Positions 35,379 to 43,916 of a stretch of DNA of 64,000 bases are shown here, in pieces. The notes beneath the pieces are model-generated. The model did not search any database. It worked only from the letters and a program-made list of their open reading frames with translations, and had not been told where the DNA came from. The position numbers were made by a program, and so were the translations under genes. Origin of the DNA: Desmospora activa DSM 45169 (lineage in GTDB: Bacteria > Bacillota > Bacilli > Thermoactinomycetales > DSM-45169); NCBI RefSeq assembly GCF_003046315.1, contig NZ_PZZP01000001.1:248001-312000 (forward strand), in the 5' to 3' direction. Every line of letters begins with the position of its first letter. The first letter of the stretch is position 1.

Positions 35379-35575
35379 CAGGATTGTCTCCGGTTTCGAT
35401 TGGTGATCAGGGTATAAGCCAATAAAACGAGAAACGATGCAGCGGCGACTATCCAACCGTAGCCGGCGTAAGCACCAGAACCTTGAAATGCAAATAGAAT
35501 TAAGAGTGGAATTCCTACAGTGGACAAGATCAGCAGCAAATGGTAAAGCAATGGGATTGTGCGCGTCCGATCCAT
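35378..35575 (-). CDS. Small membrane protein with two helices
   Basis: 65 residues. Two predicted membrane helices (about 8-28 and 35-55: YHLLLILSTVGIPLLILF; YGWIVAAASFLVLLAY), short charged ends. ATG 35575 is preceded by GGAGGTGATT; a longer in-frame version would start within that site. First gene of a two-gene unit with the zinc-ribbon protein. No family known to me. Confidence 0.65.
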   Translation of the reverse strand: MDRTRTIPLLYHLLLILSTVGIPLLILFAFQGSGAYAGYGWIVAAASFLVLLAYTLITNRNRRQS

Positions 35576-35634
35576 CTCACAATCACCTCCAAGGTATAAT
35601 GTTAGCGTGATCTTCATTTCAGTGGTTCATACAT

Positions 35635-35659
35635 AAAAAAACGCCCCTTTTGGGAGCGT
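35635..35659 (-). terminator. Terminator after ferredoxin-NADP reductase gene
   Basis: On the minus strand ACGCTCC-CAAAA-GGGGCGT followed by TTTTTTT. Confidence 0.85.
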
Positions 35660-35672
35660 TGGTGTGTATTGA

Positions 35673-36671
35673 TTATAAATTCATGTTGGAACTGTGACCA
35701 GGCTGCAGCCGAGCTTTGGGATCGATGTATTGTTTGGCGTTGTTTACGGCTGTTGGCGCTTCTCCGAAACCGACAGCGATCAATTTTACTTTGCCAGGGT
35801 AGGTTGCAATATCGCCGGCGGCATAAATACCGGGAATATTGGTTTCCATACGGGAGTTGACCACGATGGAGCCTTTTTCGATTTCCAGTCCCCATTCCTG
35901 GATCGGGCCGAGAGAAGAGACAAATCCAAAGCTGACGATGACCGCATCGACATCCAACTCTTCTTTTACACCACTTTTCTTATCACCGATAATCGCCTTT
36001 TGGATGGAATCGGATCCCTGTAAGGCGAAGATTTCACGGGGAGTACGCACATCGACGGAAGAGCTCCGCATCTGGTCAACACTGGTTTCATGAGCGCGGA
36101 ATTTATCTCGCCGATGGATGACGGTAACCTTTTTAGCTATCGGTTCCAGCATATTGGCCCAGTCAACGGCAGAATCCCCACCACCGGCGATCAGAACCCG
36201 TTTTCCGGTAAATTGTTTTAAATCTTTGACAAAGTAGAAAAGGCTCTTCTCTTCAAAGCGCTCCATATCCGGAAGCGCCAATTTACGTGGTTGAAAGGCG
36301 CCACAACCAGCTGTGATGATGATGGTTTTGGATAAATGTGTATCCTTATCGGTAGTGATCGTAAAAATTCCATCCTCATCTTTACTTACCTGAAGTACTT
36401 TTTCGTCAAGGCAAAACTGGGGCTCAAACAGTTTGCACTGTTCGATGAGATTGTCGACGAGATCCTGTGCCAGTACTTTAGGAAAGCCGGCGACATCATA
36501 GATATATTTTTCGGGGTAAAGAGCCGACAACTGTCCCCCCAGCTGTGGCATGCTTTCGATTACTTTTACACTGGCATTGCGCATGCCTGCGTAAAAGGCG
36601 GCAAACAGGCCGGCAGGTCCTCCGCCGATGATGGTGATATCTGGGATGTTTTGGGACCGGATCGTTTCCAA
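35673..36671 (-). CDS. yumC: Ferredoxin/flavodoxin-NADP+ reductase, thioredoxin-reductase-like (YumC-type)
   Basis: 332 residues. FAD site [38 protein letters not shown] site [13 protein letters not shown] with [11 protein letters not shown], and [11 protein letters not shown]. No CxxC redox pair, which separates it from thioredoxin reductase. Transfers electrons from NADPH to ferredoxin or flavodoxin. Divergent from the NADH dehydrogenase gene, as in Bacillus neighbourhoods. Confidence 0.94.
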   Translation of the reverse strand: METIRSQNIPDITIIGGGPAGLFAAFYAGMRNASVKVIESMPQLGGQLSALYPEKYIYDVAGFPKVLAQDLVDNLIEQCKLFEPQFCLDEKVLQVSKDEDGIFTITTDKDTHLSKTIIITAGCGAFQPRKLALPDMERFEEKSLFYFVKDLKQFTGKRVLIAGGGDSAVDWANMLEPIAKKVTVIHRRDKFRAHETSVDQMRSSSVDVRTPREIFALQGSDSIQKAIIGDKKSGVKEELDVDAVIVSFGFVSSLGPIQEWGLEIEKGSIVVNSRMETNIPGIYAAGDIATYPGKVKLIAVGFGEAPTAVNNAKQYIDPKARLQPGHSSNMNL

Positions 36672-36992
36672 TGAGATGCACCTCCGAGAATCTATGCTTG
36701 AGATTAGGTTTGAGTAAGGCTTAAGGCTTTTTATATAATTGTGTAAGTGGTTATCATTTTCCAGCCGTATTTTATCACGAATGAGGGATGTTTACTAGAG
36801 ATTGGCAGTATAAAGGCAAGGTGGAGGCATTGTGTCACCTTTCCTTCCCTCCATCATTGTATAGTTACTCCCGTGATGCTACAAGTTTTTTATCCATTCG
36901 TTCAAATTGGGACTATTATTGTGACGAATTTCACCAACTTGTGCCATGGGTGAGGAATCGACAAAAGGGTACAATGAAAACAAATAGACCCC

Positions 36993-37021
36993 TTGTCAAA
37001 TAGAAGCGATAATTTTATCAT
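36993..37021 (+). promoter_or_regulatory. Sigma-A-type promoter for ndh
   Basis: TTGTCA (36993-36998), 17-base spacer, TATCAT (37016-37021). Confidence 0.55.
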
Positions 37022-37061
37022 GATAACTAGTGCATGTGTCTTATCGGGCTTACAGCTTTAT

Positions 37062-37079
37062 TTGTGATTTTTTTAACAT
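37062..37079. promoter_or_regulatory. Rex-like operator upstream of ndh
   Basis: TTGTGATTTTTTTAACAT agrees with the Rex pattern TTGTGAANNNNTTNNCAA at all but two defined positions. It lies downstream of the promoter, where a bound repressor would block transcription. Rex senses NADH/NAD+ and represses ndh in B. subtilis. Confidence 0.4.
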
Positions 37080-37102
37080 ACACTTAATTGGATGTGGTAC
37101 AG

Positions 37103-38293
37103 ATGGGTCTTCCTAAAATTGTCGTGTTGGGGGCCGGTTATGGTGGACTAATGACAGTCGTCGGTCTCCAAAAACAACTGAATCTAGAAGAAGCCGAAGT
37201 GACGCTGGTTAATCAAAACCCGTATCATTATGTGACCACCAAGCTGCATGAACCGGCTGCAGGGACGCTGGATCCGGAATACGTTCGCGTTTCTTTGGAT
37301 GAGGTTATCAACCCGAACAAAGTAAAGTTTGTACAAGATCGGGTAACCAAGCTGGATGTGGAGAACAAGCAGGTGCAGCTAGAACAAGGCGATCCTCTCC
37401 CCTATGATACCCTTGTATTCGCTTTGGGGAGTGCACCGGAAACCTTTGGCATCAAAGGGTTGCTGGAAAACGCCTATTTTATTCGCAACTTGGATGGAGT
37501 CGCAGTGATTCGGGAACGGATGGAGCAACTATTTACCCAGTATAAACCCCAAGATGGGTCGGATGAGCCGCTTAATATCGTTGTAGGTGGTGCAGGCTTT
37601 ACTGGAATCGAGTATGTGGGTGAATTGGTGGATCGGATTCCTGAGCTTTGTGCACAACATGGCATCCCGCAGGAAAAGGTACGACTGATCAATATTGAAG
37701 CGGCACCGACGGTATTGCCTGGTTTTGACAAAGACTTAGTTGATTACGCGGTGAAATACCTGGAAGAAAAAGGCGTCGAATTTAAGATCAACACCCCGAT
37801 TGAAGAGTGCACACCAGAAGGTGTCGTTCTCAAAGGGGGAGAGGAGATTCAATCTTCCCTGGTGGTTTGGACCGGAGGGGTACGCGGTCATGTATTGCTG
37901 GAAGAGTCCGGGATCGAGACAATGCGCGGTCGGGTCAAAGTAGATGAATATCTACGTGTTCCTGGGCATGAGAATATCTTTGTGATTGGAGACAGCTCGC
38001 TGATTTTCAATGATCAAGAACGTCCTTATCCACCGACGGCCCAAATGGCAACCCAACAGGGGCAGCTATTGGCCAAAAACCTGTTGGCCCAATTGCGCGG
38101 TGGGGAGATGAAGTCTTTCCGGTTTGAAAGTAAAGGGACATTGGCTTCCTTGGGAGGCAGCACTGCGATGGGACTGGTGGGTACAAAGAAGGTATACGGT
38201 AAAGTCGCGTCTTTCCTGAAAAAAGCCAACGACTTAAGGTGGTTCTTTTTACTGGGTGGCGTCTCGCTCATGTTTAAGAAGATGAAGTTCTAA
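37103..38293 (+). CDS. ndh: Type II NADH dehydrogenase (YumB/Ndh-type)
   Basis: 396 residues. FAD-binding VVLGAGYGGLMTVVGL near the N-terminus, NADH-binding IVVGGAGFTGIEYVGEL at about 154-170, FVIGDSSLIF, and PPTAQMATQQGQLLAKNL. C-terminal amphipathic region for peripheral membrane attachment. Oxidises NADH and reduces menaquinone without proton pumping. ATG 37103 matches family N-termini, but no clear Shine-Dalgarno is seen, so GTG 37094 or TTG 37088 remain possible. Confidence 0.92.
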   Translation: MGLPKIVVLGAGYGGLMTVVGLQKQLNLEEAEVTLVNQNPYHYVTTKLHEPAAGTLDPEYVRVSLDEVINPNKVKFVQDRVTKLDVENKQVQLEQGDPLPYDTLVFALGSAPETFGIKGLLENAYFIRNLDGVAVIRERMEQLFTQYKPQDGSDEPLNIVVGGAGFTGIEYVGELVDRIPELCAQHGIPQEKVRLINIEAAPTVLPGFDKDLVDYAVKYLEEKGVEFKINTPIEECTPEGVVLKGGEEIQSSLVVWTGGVRGHVLLEESGIETMRGRVKVDEYLRVPGHENIFVIGDSSLIFNDQERPYPPTAQMATQQGQLLAKNLLAQLRGGEMKSFRFESKGTLASLGGSTAMGLVGTKKVYGKVASFLKKANDLRWFFLLGGVSLMFKKMKF

Positions 38294-38305
38294 ACCGTTG
38301 ATTTT

Positions 38306-38334
38306 CCCCGTCTTTGACGGGGTTTTTTATTTTT
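38306..38334 (+). terminator. Terminator after ndh
   Basis: CCCCGT-CTTTG-ACGGGG followed by TTTTTTATTTTT. Confidence 0.9.
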
Positions 38335-38453
38335 ATCGGAAAGGTTGATTAGTTTTTACATCTTTTCCCTATTCCCTTTTTGTGAAAAATCGGTTATCAT
38401 GATTAACTAATAAACAAAAAATAGTGACAACAACAGAAGGGGGATTGATCCTC

Positions 38454-38591
38454 ATGGCAACGCACATTGTCACAACAACAGAAGATACTTGCCAATATTG
38501 TGGCGGTGATGGATATAATCAACTGTTGCTGGGCGGTTCGGAAACTTGTCAACATTGCAAGGGTACGGGCAAATCGAAGCAGAAAAAGTAA
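38454..38591 (+). CDS. yuiA: YuiA-family small zinc-binding protein
   Basis: 45 residues: MATHIVTTTEDTCQYCGGDG, then a middle part QLLLGGSETC, then CQHCKGTGK. Two CxxCxGxG motifs like the DnaJ zinc centre, in the arrangement of B. subtilis YuiA, whose gene also adjoins the NADH dehydrogenase gene. Function unknown. ATG 38454 follows AGAAGGGGGA at slightly long spacing. Confidence 0.8.
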   Translation: MATHIVTTTEDTCQYCGGDGYNQLLLGGSETCQHCKGTGKSKQKK

Positions 38592-38607
38592 TGGTCGCAA
38601 TAAATGG

Positions 38608-38632
38608 CGTCAAGATATTTGGCGTCTTTTTG
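38608..38632 (+). terminator. Probable terminator after yuiA
   Basis: CGTCAA-GATAT-TTGGCG (one wobble) followed by TCTTTTTG. Confidence 0.6.
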
Positions 38633-38755
38633 TATTGGCTATGTTATACTTTGGTGTTGATATTTTAATTGTTTGGGGGTAATTAGTAATTATTGAATAA
38701 AATAAATATGAAGATGATCAGGTAATAAATTTGTACACATAAGGAGATAAAAATT

Positions 38756-39208
38756 ATGGCAAAAAACAAATTACTAAGAATGGACAATGTTGGCATCGTT
38801 GTAGAATCCCTTGATGAAGCAATCTCTTTCTTCGAGGAGATTGGCTTGAAGCTCGAAGGGCGAGCTACTGTCGAAGGTGAATGGGCTGGTCGCGTAACCG
38901 GGCTGGGTTCACAGTGTGTAGAGATTGCTATGATGGTTACCCCAGATGGTCACAGTCGACTTGAACTTTCGCGATTTCTCACCCCACCTACTATATCAGA
39001 TCACCGAACTGCTCCTGTAAATGCCCTCGGTTATCTACGCGTCATGTTCACAGTTGAAGACATTGACGAAATGGTATCCAGACTCACTAAGTATGGTGCT
39101 CAGCTCGTTGGCGAAGTGGTTCAGTACGAGGACTCGTATCGGCTCTGCTACATTCGTGGAATTGAAGGACTTCTAATCGGTTTGGCGGAACAAGTCAGTA
39201 ATAAATAA
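38756..39208 (+). CDS. VOC/glyoxalase-fold protein
   Basis: 150 residues in two beta-alpha-beta-beta-beta repeats: MDNVGIVVESLDEAISFFEEIGLKL and LRVMFTVEDIDEMVSRLTKYGAQL. Metal-ligand positions of the vicinal-oxygen-chelate family are possible at the N-terminal region and at the Glu of IRGIEGLLIGL. Substrate unknown. AAGGAGAT precedes ATG 38756. Flanked by AT-rich non-coding DNA and an unidentified high-GC fragment. Confidence 0.85.
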   Translation: MAKNKLLRMDNVGIVVESLDEAISFFEEIGLKLEGRATVEGEWAGRVTGLGSQCVEIAMMVTPDGHSRLELSRFLTPPTISDHRTAPVNALGYLRVMFTVEDIDEMVSRLTKYGAQLVGEVVQYEDSYRLCYIRGIEGLLIGLAEQVSNK

Positions 39209-39227
39209 GTGACGTTTAAAAGAAGAC

Positions 39228-39482
39228 TTAACTGAAATATACATTACTAGAGTAAAAAATAGAAACAGAAAAGCAGTGTGAAAGTATCTCGAAGAAGTCG
39301 GGTGCATCAATCACATAAACACCGCATTCACGCTCGGGGTCTGGGCGACCCTCGGTCCCGGAAACAAGGAACGAGGAAGTAATTGCCGGGACACATCCGC
39401 GCCGACTAACCGCATCGCGGTCGGCAGCAAGCTGCCTTAACTCGGTGGGACATCGTGATGCATGAACTTTAACGGAAATCAA
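39228..39482 (-). pseudogene. Unidentified coding-like fragment
   Basis: On the minus strand a frame entered from TTG 39482 reads ISVKVHASRCPTELRQLAAD, RDAVSRRGCVPAITSS and GTEGRPDPERECGVYVIDAP before becoming AT-rich and low-complexity near its end. The middle is GC-rich with protein-like composition, unlike the DNA around it. A stop lies just upstream and no Shine-Dalgarno is seen, so it looks like a fragment of a larger, possibly transferred gene. Family not recognised. Confidence 0.35.
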
Positions 39483-39535
39483 TGCAAAACCAAATTAAAG
39501 GGACTCAACTCTAACGGGTACAATAGCTCAATAAG

Positions 39536-39560
39536 CCGCCTCTTCAACGAGGCGGTTTTC
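39536..39560 (+). terminator. Terminator
   Basis: CCGCCTC-TTCAAC-GAGGCGG followed by TTTTCTTA. It would end plus-strand transcription from the VOC gene region. Confidence 0.75.
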
Positions 39561-39608
39561 TTATCGTAAAAATCAACATCAGGATTTAACATAGCCTTTG
39601 TATTAAAA

Positions 39609-39635
39609 CACCCCCGGTTTTAACAGCCGGGGGTG
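39609..39635 (-). terminator. Terminator after hemQ
   Basis: CACCCCCGG and CCGGGGGTG, a perfect 9-bp stem; on the minus strand followed by TTTTAATAC. Confidence 0.85.
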
Positions 39636-39640
39636 CTTGG

Positions 39641-40411
39641 TTACAGGGTATTTAGTGCATCCATGATCTCGTTGTGATGGATACAGGTGAACATCGGCAC
39701 ATCGCGCAGGGTGTAGCGGCTTGCTTCCGATTCGCGCAGCTCCTGCACCAACAGGGAGAAATCGGTGATTTCATCCGTTTCAAAGGCGACGACAAATTCA
39801 TGGTCGTCGATACCAAAGCTGTAGGTGGTGTTTAACTTTACCGACGGGTATTTGCTTCCCACTTGGATATGCTCGTCCATCATACCTTGGCGAGTGGGGT
39901 AGGAGAGCTGGTACCAATCCCTCGTCTTAATAAAGGGATAGACGAACAGATATTTTTTCGCCCCTGGGATGATATAAACCCGTGGATTCTGATGTTCGGG
40001 GTCCATTTTATCGACGTACACACTTCGCTTGGTGAAGGAAAGATAGGAGTAGGTAATCTCCAAATATTTCCCTAAGCCGGTGTGTAGCAGTTTATGGCTC
40101 ATCGCTTGAAAGGATTCCACATCCTTGGCGATTCGCCACAGTACGAGATCGGCGTCAGCGCGAATGCCGACGGTAGAATAGGAAAGGACCATCATCCCGT
40201 TTTTGCCGTGGTATTCATTGATCACATCGGCAAATTCCTGTTTGCCACGCTCTTGCTCTTCTTGGCTCAGTCGGCGCCAGGCGGGGTCAACTTTCAAGAA
40301 GAGAAAATTGACAAACTGGGTCGGCAGTTTTGGTTTGGCTTGGCCGTCACCGCCGGACGGATTGCTCGCGGGCCGTCCCATGGGAGGTCTTCCTCCGGTT
40401 TGTGGTCGCAT
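39641..40411 (-). CDS. hemQ: Coproheme decarboxylase
   Basis: 256 residues. Chlorite-dismutase fold; the Tyr154 (GAKKYLFVYPF) and His181 (MMDEHIQVG) pair is spaced 27 residues apart, as the catalytic Tyr and axial His of staphylococcal/listerial HemQ. Converts Fe-coproporphyrin III to haem b with hydrogen peroxide in the Gram-positive haem pathway. A Gly/Pro-rich N-terminal extension of about 28 residues (RPQTGGRPPMGRPASNPSGG) is unusual. Monocistronic. Confidence 0.93.
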   Translation of the reverse strand: MRPQTGGRPPMGRPASNPSGGDGQAKPKLPTQFVNFLFLKVDPAWRRLSQEEQERGKQEFADVINEYHGKNGMMVLSYSTVGIRADADLVLWRIAKDVESFQAMSHKLLHTGLGKYLEITYSYLSFTKRSVYVDKMDPEHQNPRVYIIPGAKKYLFVYPFIKTRDWYQLSYPTRQGMMDEHIQVGSKYPSVKLNTTYSFGIDDHEFVVAFETDEITDFSLLVQELRESEASRYTLRDVPMFTCIHHNEIMDALNTL

Positions 40412-40683
40412 GCAGTTTTCCTCCTTGTGAACGCTTCCCTTTCATTGTATCCAAATGAAATAGCAGTCGCAAACCAACGGTACAAGTGTCGGAAGACCGC
40501 CACATATCCCTACTGTTCACGAGAATGTCGCAAAGACAGCAAATCGGTTCAGTTGCAAGTAGAAACGCGGCTGGTATAATGTAAGTGGCGTTGATAAGAA
40601 CCCTTATAATCCCCGTGAATGGATTTTAAGGGTAGAACGGATGGATCGGGATAAAAAAGGGTTCCATCGGAGGGTGAGGGTTG

Positions 40684-40947
40684 ATGGATATGTATATTCC
40701 ACAATATCTAGTGGCGGTTCCGCTATTCGCTTTTTTGGGATTTGGTATCTCTTTTATTTTGAATATGATCCTAAAGACGACCTGGTTGCCGATGGCACTT
40801 TATGTCATCCTGGTGGGCGTGATCGTCTTTCGGATGGAAAGTATCAAAACTGGGGATTGGCTGATGCTTTTCATCGGACTGATAGGAATCGGGATCGGCA
40901 GTTGGGCGATTCAATATTTGCGTAAAAAGGGATATCGGATGTTTTAA
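40684..40947 (+). CDS. yuiB: YuiB-like small membrane protein
   Basis: 87 residues with three predicted helices (YLVAVPLFAFLGFGISFIL; LPMALYVILVGVIVF; WLMLFIGLIGIGIGSWAIQYL) and a basic C-terminus (RKKGYRMF). Size, topology and the neighbourhood with yuiA, ndh and yumC fit YuiB of Bacillus; sequence identity was not testable. ATG 40684 lies after GGAGGGTGAGGG. Function unknown. Confidence 0.7.
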   Translation: MDMYIPQYLVAVPLFAFLGFGISFILNMILKTTWLPMALYVILVGVIVFRMESIKTGDWLMLFIGLIGIGIGSWAIQYLRKKGYRMF

Positions 40948-40949
40948 AC

Positions 40950-41003
40950 GCGGGAGCAGCAGTGGTCTAAAGGCGGAGAGCCGGCTCTGCACTCCCGCTT
41001 TCA
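40950..41003 (+). terminator. Probable terminator after yuiB
   Basis: GCGGGAG (40950-40956) pairs with CTCCCGC (40992-40998) with an inner AGAGCC/GGCTCT palindrome; short T-tract TTTC. Confidence 0.55.
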
Positions 41004-41046
41004 GTTGGTAATCACTTCACCGTTTATCCAAAGGATAAGCGGTTTT

Positions 41047-41853
41047 TTAGATGGGCCGGTCGGGATCAGGCGGATCGAATCGATCCGGATAAAGGAGATG
41101 GGCCAGGTATTCGATGCCGGTTAAAATTCGCTGTGACGGTCGACAATACCAACCTTCTTCTAAAATATGAATTCGATCAGGCTGCGCAAACGGTTTTCCT
41201 TGCCATGGGGGCCGTGATAGAATCTTTTCCTTTTTGACGCGATTCATGGGAACCCCGGTCCAGACAGCGAGTACCCGATCCGGTTGTCGGCGAGCGACTT
41301 CTGCCCAATCGGTCTGCACACTTTGCCCCTTCTCTTCTCCAAATACATTGACTCCGCCCACCCATTCACTTACATCGGTGAGCCAATTATCTCGCCCTGG
41401 GGTAAAGACGGGTTTGGGCCACCATTCCCAATAAAGCCGGTGTACGTGTTGATCGGCTGGGATTTTGCTTTTTATCTCATCCAATTTTAGCCAAAAACGA
41501 TGTGCCAAATCATGCCCCCGTTCGGCTACTCCCGCCCGTTCCGCTACCCGTATAAAATCTTGAGGGATACCTTGAATGCGATCGGGGTAAAGAACAAGAT
41601 AAGGGATGCCTTCCTGCTCCAAAGCCTCAATGTTTTTTTCCATTCCGGGAACACTAACAGACGCCAATACCCAATCCGGCTTTAACGCTTTCACTTTTTC
41701 CATGTCAATATTGAGATCCGGTCCCACTCGGGGGAGGTTTTGGACCGTGGAAGGCCAGTCTGAGTAATTGTCCAATCCGACTAAGCATTCCGTCAAATCC
41801 AGTGCTGTCAGAAGTTCAGTATTGCTGGGACAGATGGAAACGATTCGTTGCAT
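41047..41853 (-). CDS. Cobalamin-binding-like periplasmic-fold protein without signal peptide
   Basis: 268 residues of the BtuF/FhuD helical-backbone receptor fold: RIVSICPSNTELLTALDL, LVGLDNYSDWP, PRVGPDLNIDMEKVKALKPDWVLAS, and SQRILTGIEYLAHLLYPDRF. Resembles bacterial cobalamin-binding proteins. There is no signal peptide or lipobox (starts MQRIVSICPS) and no permease or ATPase gene beside it, so it is probably cytoplasmic or serves another role. Ligand inferred from family only. Confidence 0.8.
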   Translation of the reverse strand: MQRIVSICPSNTELLTALDLTECLVGLDNYSDWPSTVQNLPRVGPDLNIDMEKVKALKPDWVLASVSVPGMEKNIEALEQEGIPYLVLYPDRIQGIPQDFIRVAERAGVAERGHDLAHRFWLKLDEIKSKIPADQHVHRLYWEWWPKPVFTPGRDNWLTDVSEWVGGVNVFGEEKGQSVQTDWAEVARRQPDRVLAVWTGVPMNRVKKEKILSRPPWQGKPFAQPDRIHILEEGWYCRPSQRILTGIEYLAHLLYPDRFDPPDPDRPI

Positions 41854-41912
41854 GGAACTCGCCTCCTTGAGAAAGAAGAGTTTAAAAAGTTGAAAGGAGC
41901 TTCCAACCTAAT

Positions 41913-42476
41913 ATGGCTGCTGATGTAAAAGAGAGAACGGCACCTTTTTCGGAACGGCAAAAAATGAAAGCCAAAGGAAGACAGGTAATGTTACGCCCTG
42001 CAATCCCTCGTGATGCAGAGGAGTTACGGCGGCGATTGGCCCGTGTTGTGCGCGAGGGTGTCTATTTGGATGAAACGCCCGATTCCCTTCCCGATAAACA
42101 GGAGAAAAAAGAAGAGATCCAGGAAATTCAGGATGCCGGCGGTATGTATACGGTAGTGGAAGTGGATGGAGAGATTGCCGGTGCTGCCATTCTAAAAAGG
42201 GGAAACCGAGGGATTAGCCGTCATACGGCACGGTTCCGCACTTGGCTCACCCCTGGTTATCGTGGAATGGGTTTAGGAAGAAAATTGATGGAATATACGA
42301 TTGCTTGGGCCCGCACCCAGGAAGTGGAAAAAATCAATCTTGATGTCTGGTCCTCCAATGATCGCGCGATTGAACTGTATAAAAAATACGGTTTCAAGGT
42401 GGAGGGACGTCTGCGTAAACAAGCGATTCTTCACGGGAAGTATGTGGATGAAGTTTATATGAGTTTGTTTTTGTAA
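41913..42476 (+). CDS. GNAT-family N-acetyltransferase
   Basis: 187 residues. Acetyl-CoA site TPGYRGMGLGRKLMEYTIAWA at about 112-132 and SSNDRAIELYKKYGFKVEGRLRKQAI, typical of RimI/small-molecule acetyltransferases. The N-terminal 25 residues are hydrophilic and extra. Acceptor unknown. Divergent from the cobalamin-binding gene, convergent with DUF212. Confidence 0.9.
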   Translation: MAADVKERTAPFSERQKMKAKGRQVMLRPAIPRDAEELRRRLARVVREGVYLDETPDSLPDKQEKKEEIQEIQDAGGMYTVVEVDGEIAGAAILKRGNRGISRHTARFRTWLTPGYRGMGLGRKLMEYTIAWARTQEVEKINLDVWSSNDRAIELYKKYGFKVEGRLRKQAILHGKYVDEVYMSLFL

Positions 42477-42481
42477 CTGAA

Positions 42482-43000
42482 TTATACCCACAACCAAAAC
42501 ATCAGCAGGGCGATGGCGATACCAAACCATGCCCCCATAAACACTTCAATCGGCTGATGGCCGAGAATTTCTTTTAACTTAACCCGTGTTTCCTGCGGGT
42601 TTTTTTCTTTGATGTGGCGGATTTCGGACAGCATTACCGCAAAGTCTTCCGCCAGTTGGTTGAGCACCTGAGCCTGCATCCCGGCATGACGCCGTACGCC
42701 AGTGGCGTCATACATCACAATCAGGGCGAGGATGGTAGTAATCGCAAATAAAGGAGACCCAAATCCTTCCCAGATGCCGATCGCTGTAGCTAGGGAGGTG
42801 ACGGCGGCGGTATGCCCACTAGGCATACCGCCGGTGTTAAAGAGCCAATTCCAATCCCATCGACGCGTAATCGTGTAGTTCCATGGTACTTTAAGGAATT
42901 GGGCTAGGGTGAGGGCGGTGAGAGACGCCCACAATGGATAATTGTTAAGTAGTTCCAACATGCGTTTCTTCTCGTCCTTTCTCGATTCTCCCTCCGACAT
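42482..43000 (-). CDS. DUF212 (divergent PAP2-like) membrane protein
   Basis: 172 residues. NTGGMPSGHTAAVTSLATAIG carries the SGH motif of PAP2 phosphatases, and YDATGVRRHAGMQAQVLN with LGHQPIEVFMGAWFG completes the DUF212 pattern; about four membrane helices. Possibly a lipid phosphatase. ATG 43000 is chosen for GAGGGGAT eight bases upstream; shorter and longer starts exist. Confidence 0.88.
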   Translation of the reverse strand: MSEGESRKDEKKRMLELLNNYPLWASLTALTLAQFLKVPWNYTITRRWDWNWLFNTGGMPSGHTAAVTSLATAIGIWEGFGSPLFAITTILALIVMYDATGVRRHAGMQAQVLNQLAEDFAVMLSEIRHIKEKNPQETRVKLKEILGHQPIEVFMGAWFGIAIALLMFWLWV

Positions 43001-43294
43001 GAACGTTATCCCCTCAGTTTTTTGCACATTTTACGCTGAGATTTATGGGATGGACAGCTATTTAGGGAGGTATGAAGTCCATAATTACAACCTTATACTT
43101 CAGTTTATCGCAATTGAACCGATTATCTCCAGTCCCCTTCTCCTTTTTCTTGACCGGTGCTCTGCCTTTGACTAGTCTCAAAGTAGGCGATAATCCAAAT
43201 AAAGAGCCGCCTCAAAGCTCCATACAAAAATGGAAGGGTGTATTTTTCCAACAGTGCTGATCCAATCTTAAAAAGAGAGAAGGAGTGGGGGGTT

Positions 43295-43819
43295 ATGTCC
43301 CTATCTTGGCTTATGATCGGATTGTTGACAGTATTGAGTTTGTTAGCGGTAATCATCTGGGTATTATTTCAACTTAATTCCAGGATGGACTCCAGCTCGG
43401 AAATTCAAACGGTTGCGACTCCATCCGGCAGCGACGACAGCTGGGAGTGGTTTGGAGAAGGAGAGTTGTCGGGAAGAACCGGGTTATCCACCGGGAAAAG
43501 CTTGCCGTTGTCGATTGAAAAAGAGACGATGGAAACGAGACCGGGTTGGGTTCGTCTTCATATTTCCATCGCTCAATCGGAACCAGGGATAATTCAACAA
43601 GCAGTAGGAGAGGGACTCAAACGACTAAAGGGCTATGACCAAGGTGGAGAGGTCCGGGTATACGCCGATGGGAAATGGGTCGGTAGCGGCGGTTTTATCC
43701 CAAATGAGTCGGCTGCTTCATGGTTGGAAGGATTGGCGGATCAAGAACGGGAGGCGATTATTCGCCAAGTGAAAAGTACCGGCACTCCCGTCTTCCTGAT
43801 GCGAAAAATGTCCGAATAA
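43295..43819 (+). CDS. Membrane-anchored protein of unknown function
   Basis: 174 residues. One N-terminal helix (MSLSWLMIGLLTVLSLLAVIIWVLFQ-type region, about 3-27), then a hydrophilic domain, probably outside: WVRLHISIAQSEPGIIQQAV, EVRVYADGKWVGSGGFIPNE, REAIIRQVKSTGTPVFLM. ATG 43295 follows GAAGGAG. No family recognised. Convergent with the macrodomain gene across a shared terminator. Confidence 0.7.
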   Translation: MSLSWLMIGLLTVLSLLAVIIWVLFQLNSRMDSSSEIQTVATPSGSDDSWEWFGEGELSGRTGLSTGKSLPLSIEKETMETRPGWVRLHISIAQSEPGIIQQAVGEGLKRLKGYDQGGEVRVYADGKWVGSGGFIPNESAASWLEGLADQEREAIIRQVKSTGTPVFLMRKMSE

Positions 43820-43883
43820 CAGCATTGCAATAACATGTTGACTCAAGAATCTCTCCTTCCTCCGCAAGATGGTTGATGGAAAA

Positions 43884-43906
43884 GGCCGGGTTTCTTTTTC
43901 CCGGCC
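43884..43906. terminator. Bidirectional terminator
   Basis: GGCCGGG-TTTCTTTTT-CCCGGCC, perfect 7-bp stem between convergent genes with A/T-rich flanks. Confidence 0.75.
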
Positions 43907-43916
43907 AAAAATATCG

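Larger units (their letters stand above)
36672..37102. other. Intergenic control region, yumC-ndh
   Basis: 431 bases between divergent genes. It holds the ndh promoter and the Rex-like site described separately. Two open frames over 36747-37003 lack coding character. No riboswitch was recognised. Confidence 0.4.

Noticed and set aside
35096-35425. Plus-strand open frame opposite the zinc-ribbon gene
   Set aside because: The minus-strand frame has paired Cys motifs, a Shine-Dalgarno and a coupled upstream gene; the plus-strand one has none of these.
38594-38630. GGCGTC direct repeat as a regulatory element
   Set aside because: It is explained by the CGTCAA/TTGGCG terminator hairpin following yuiA.
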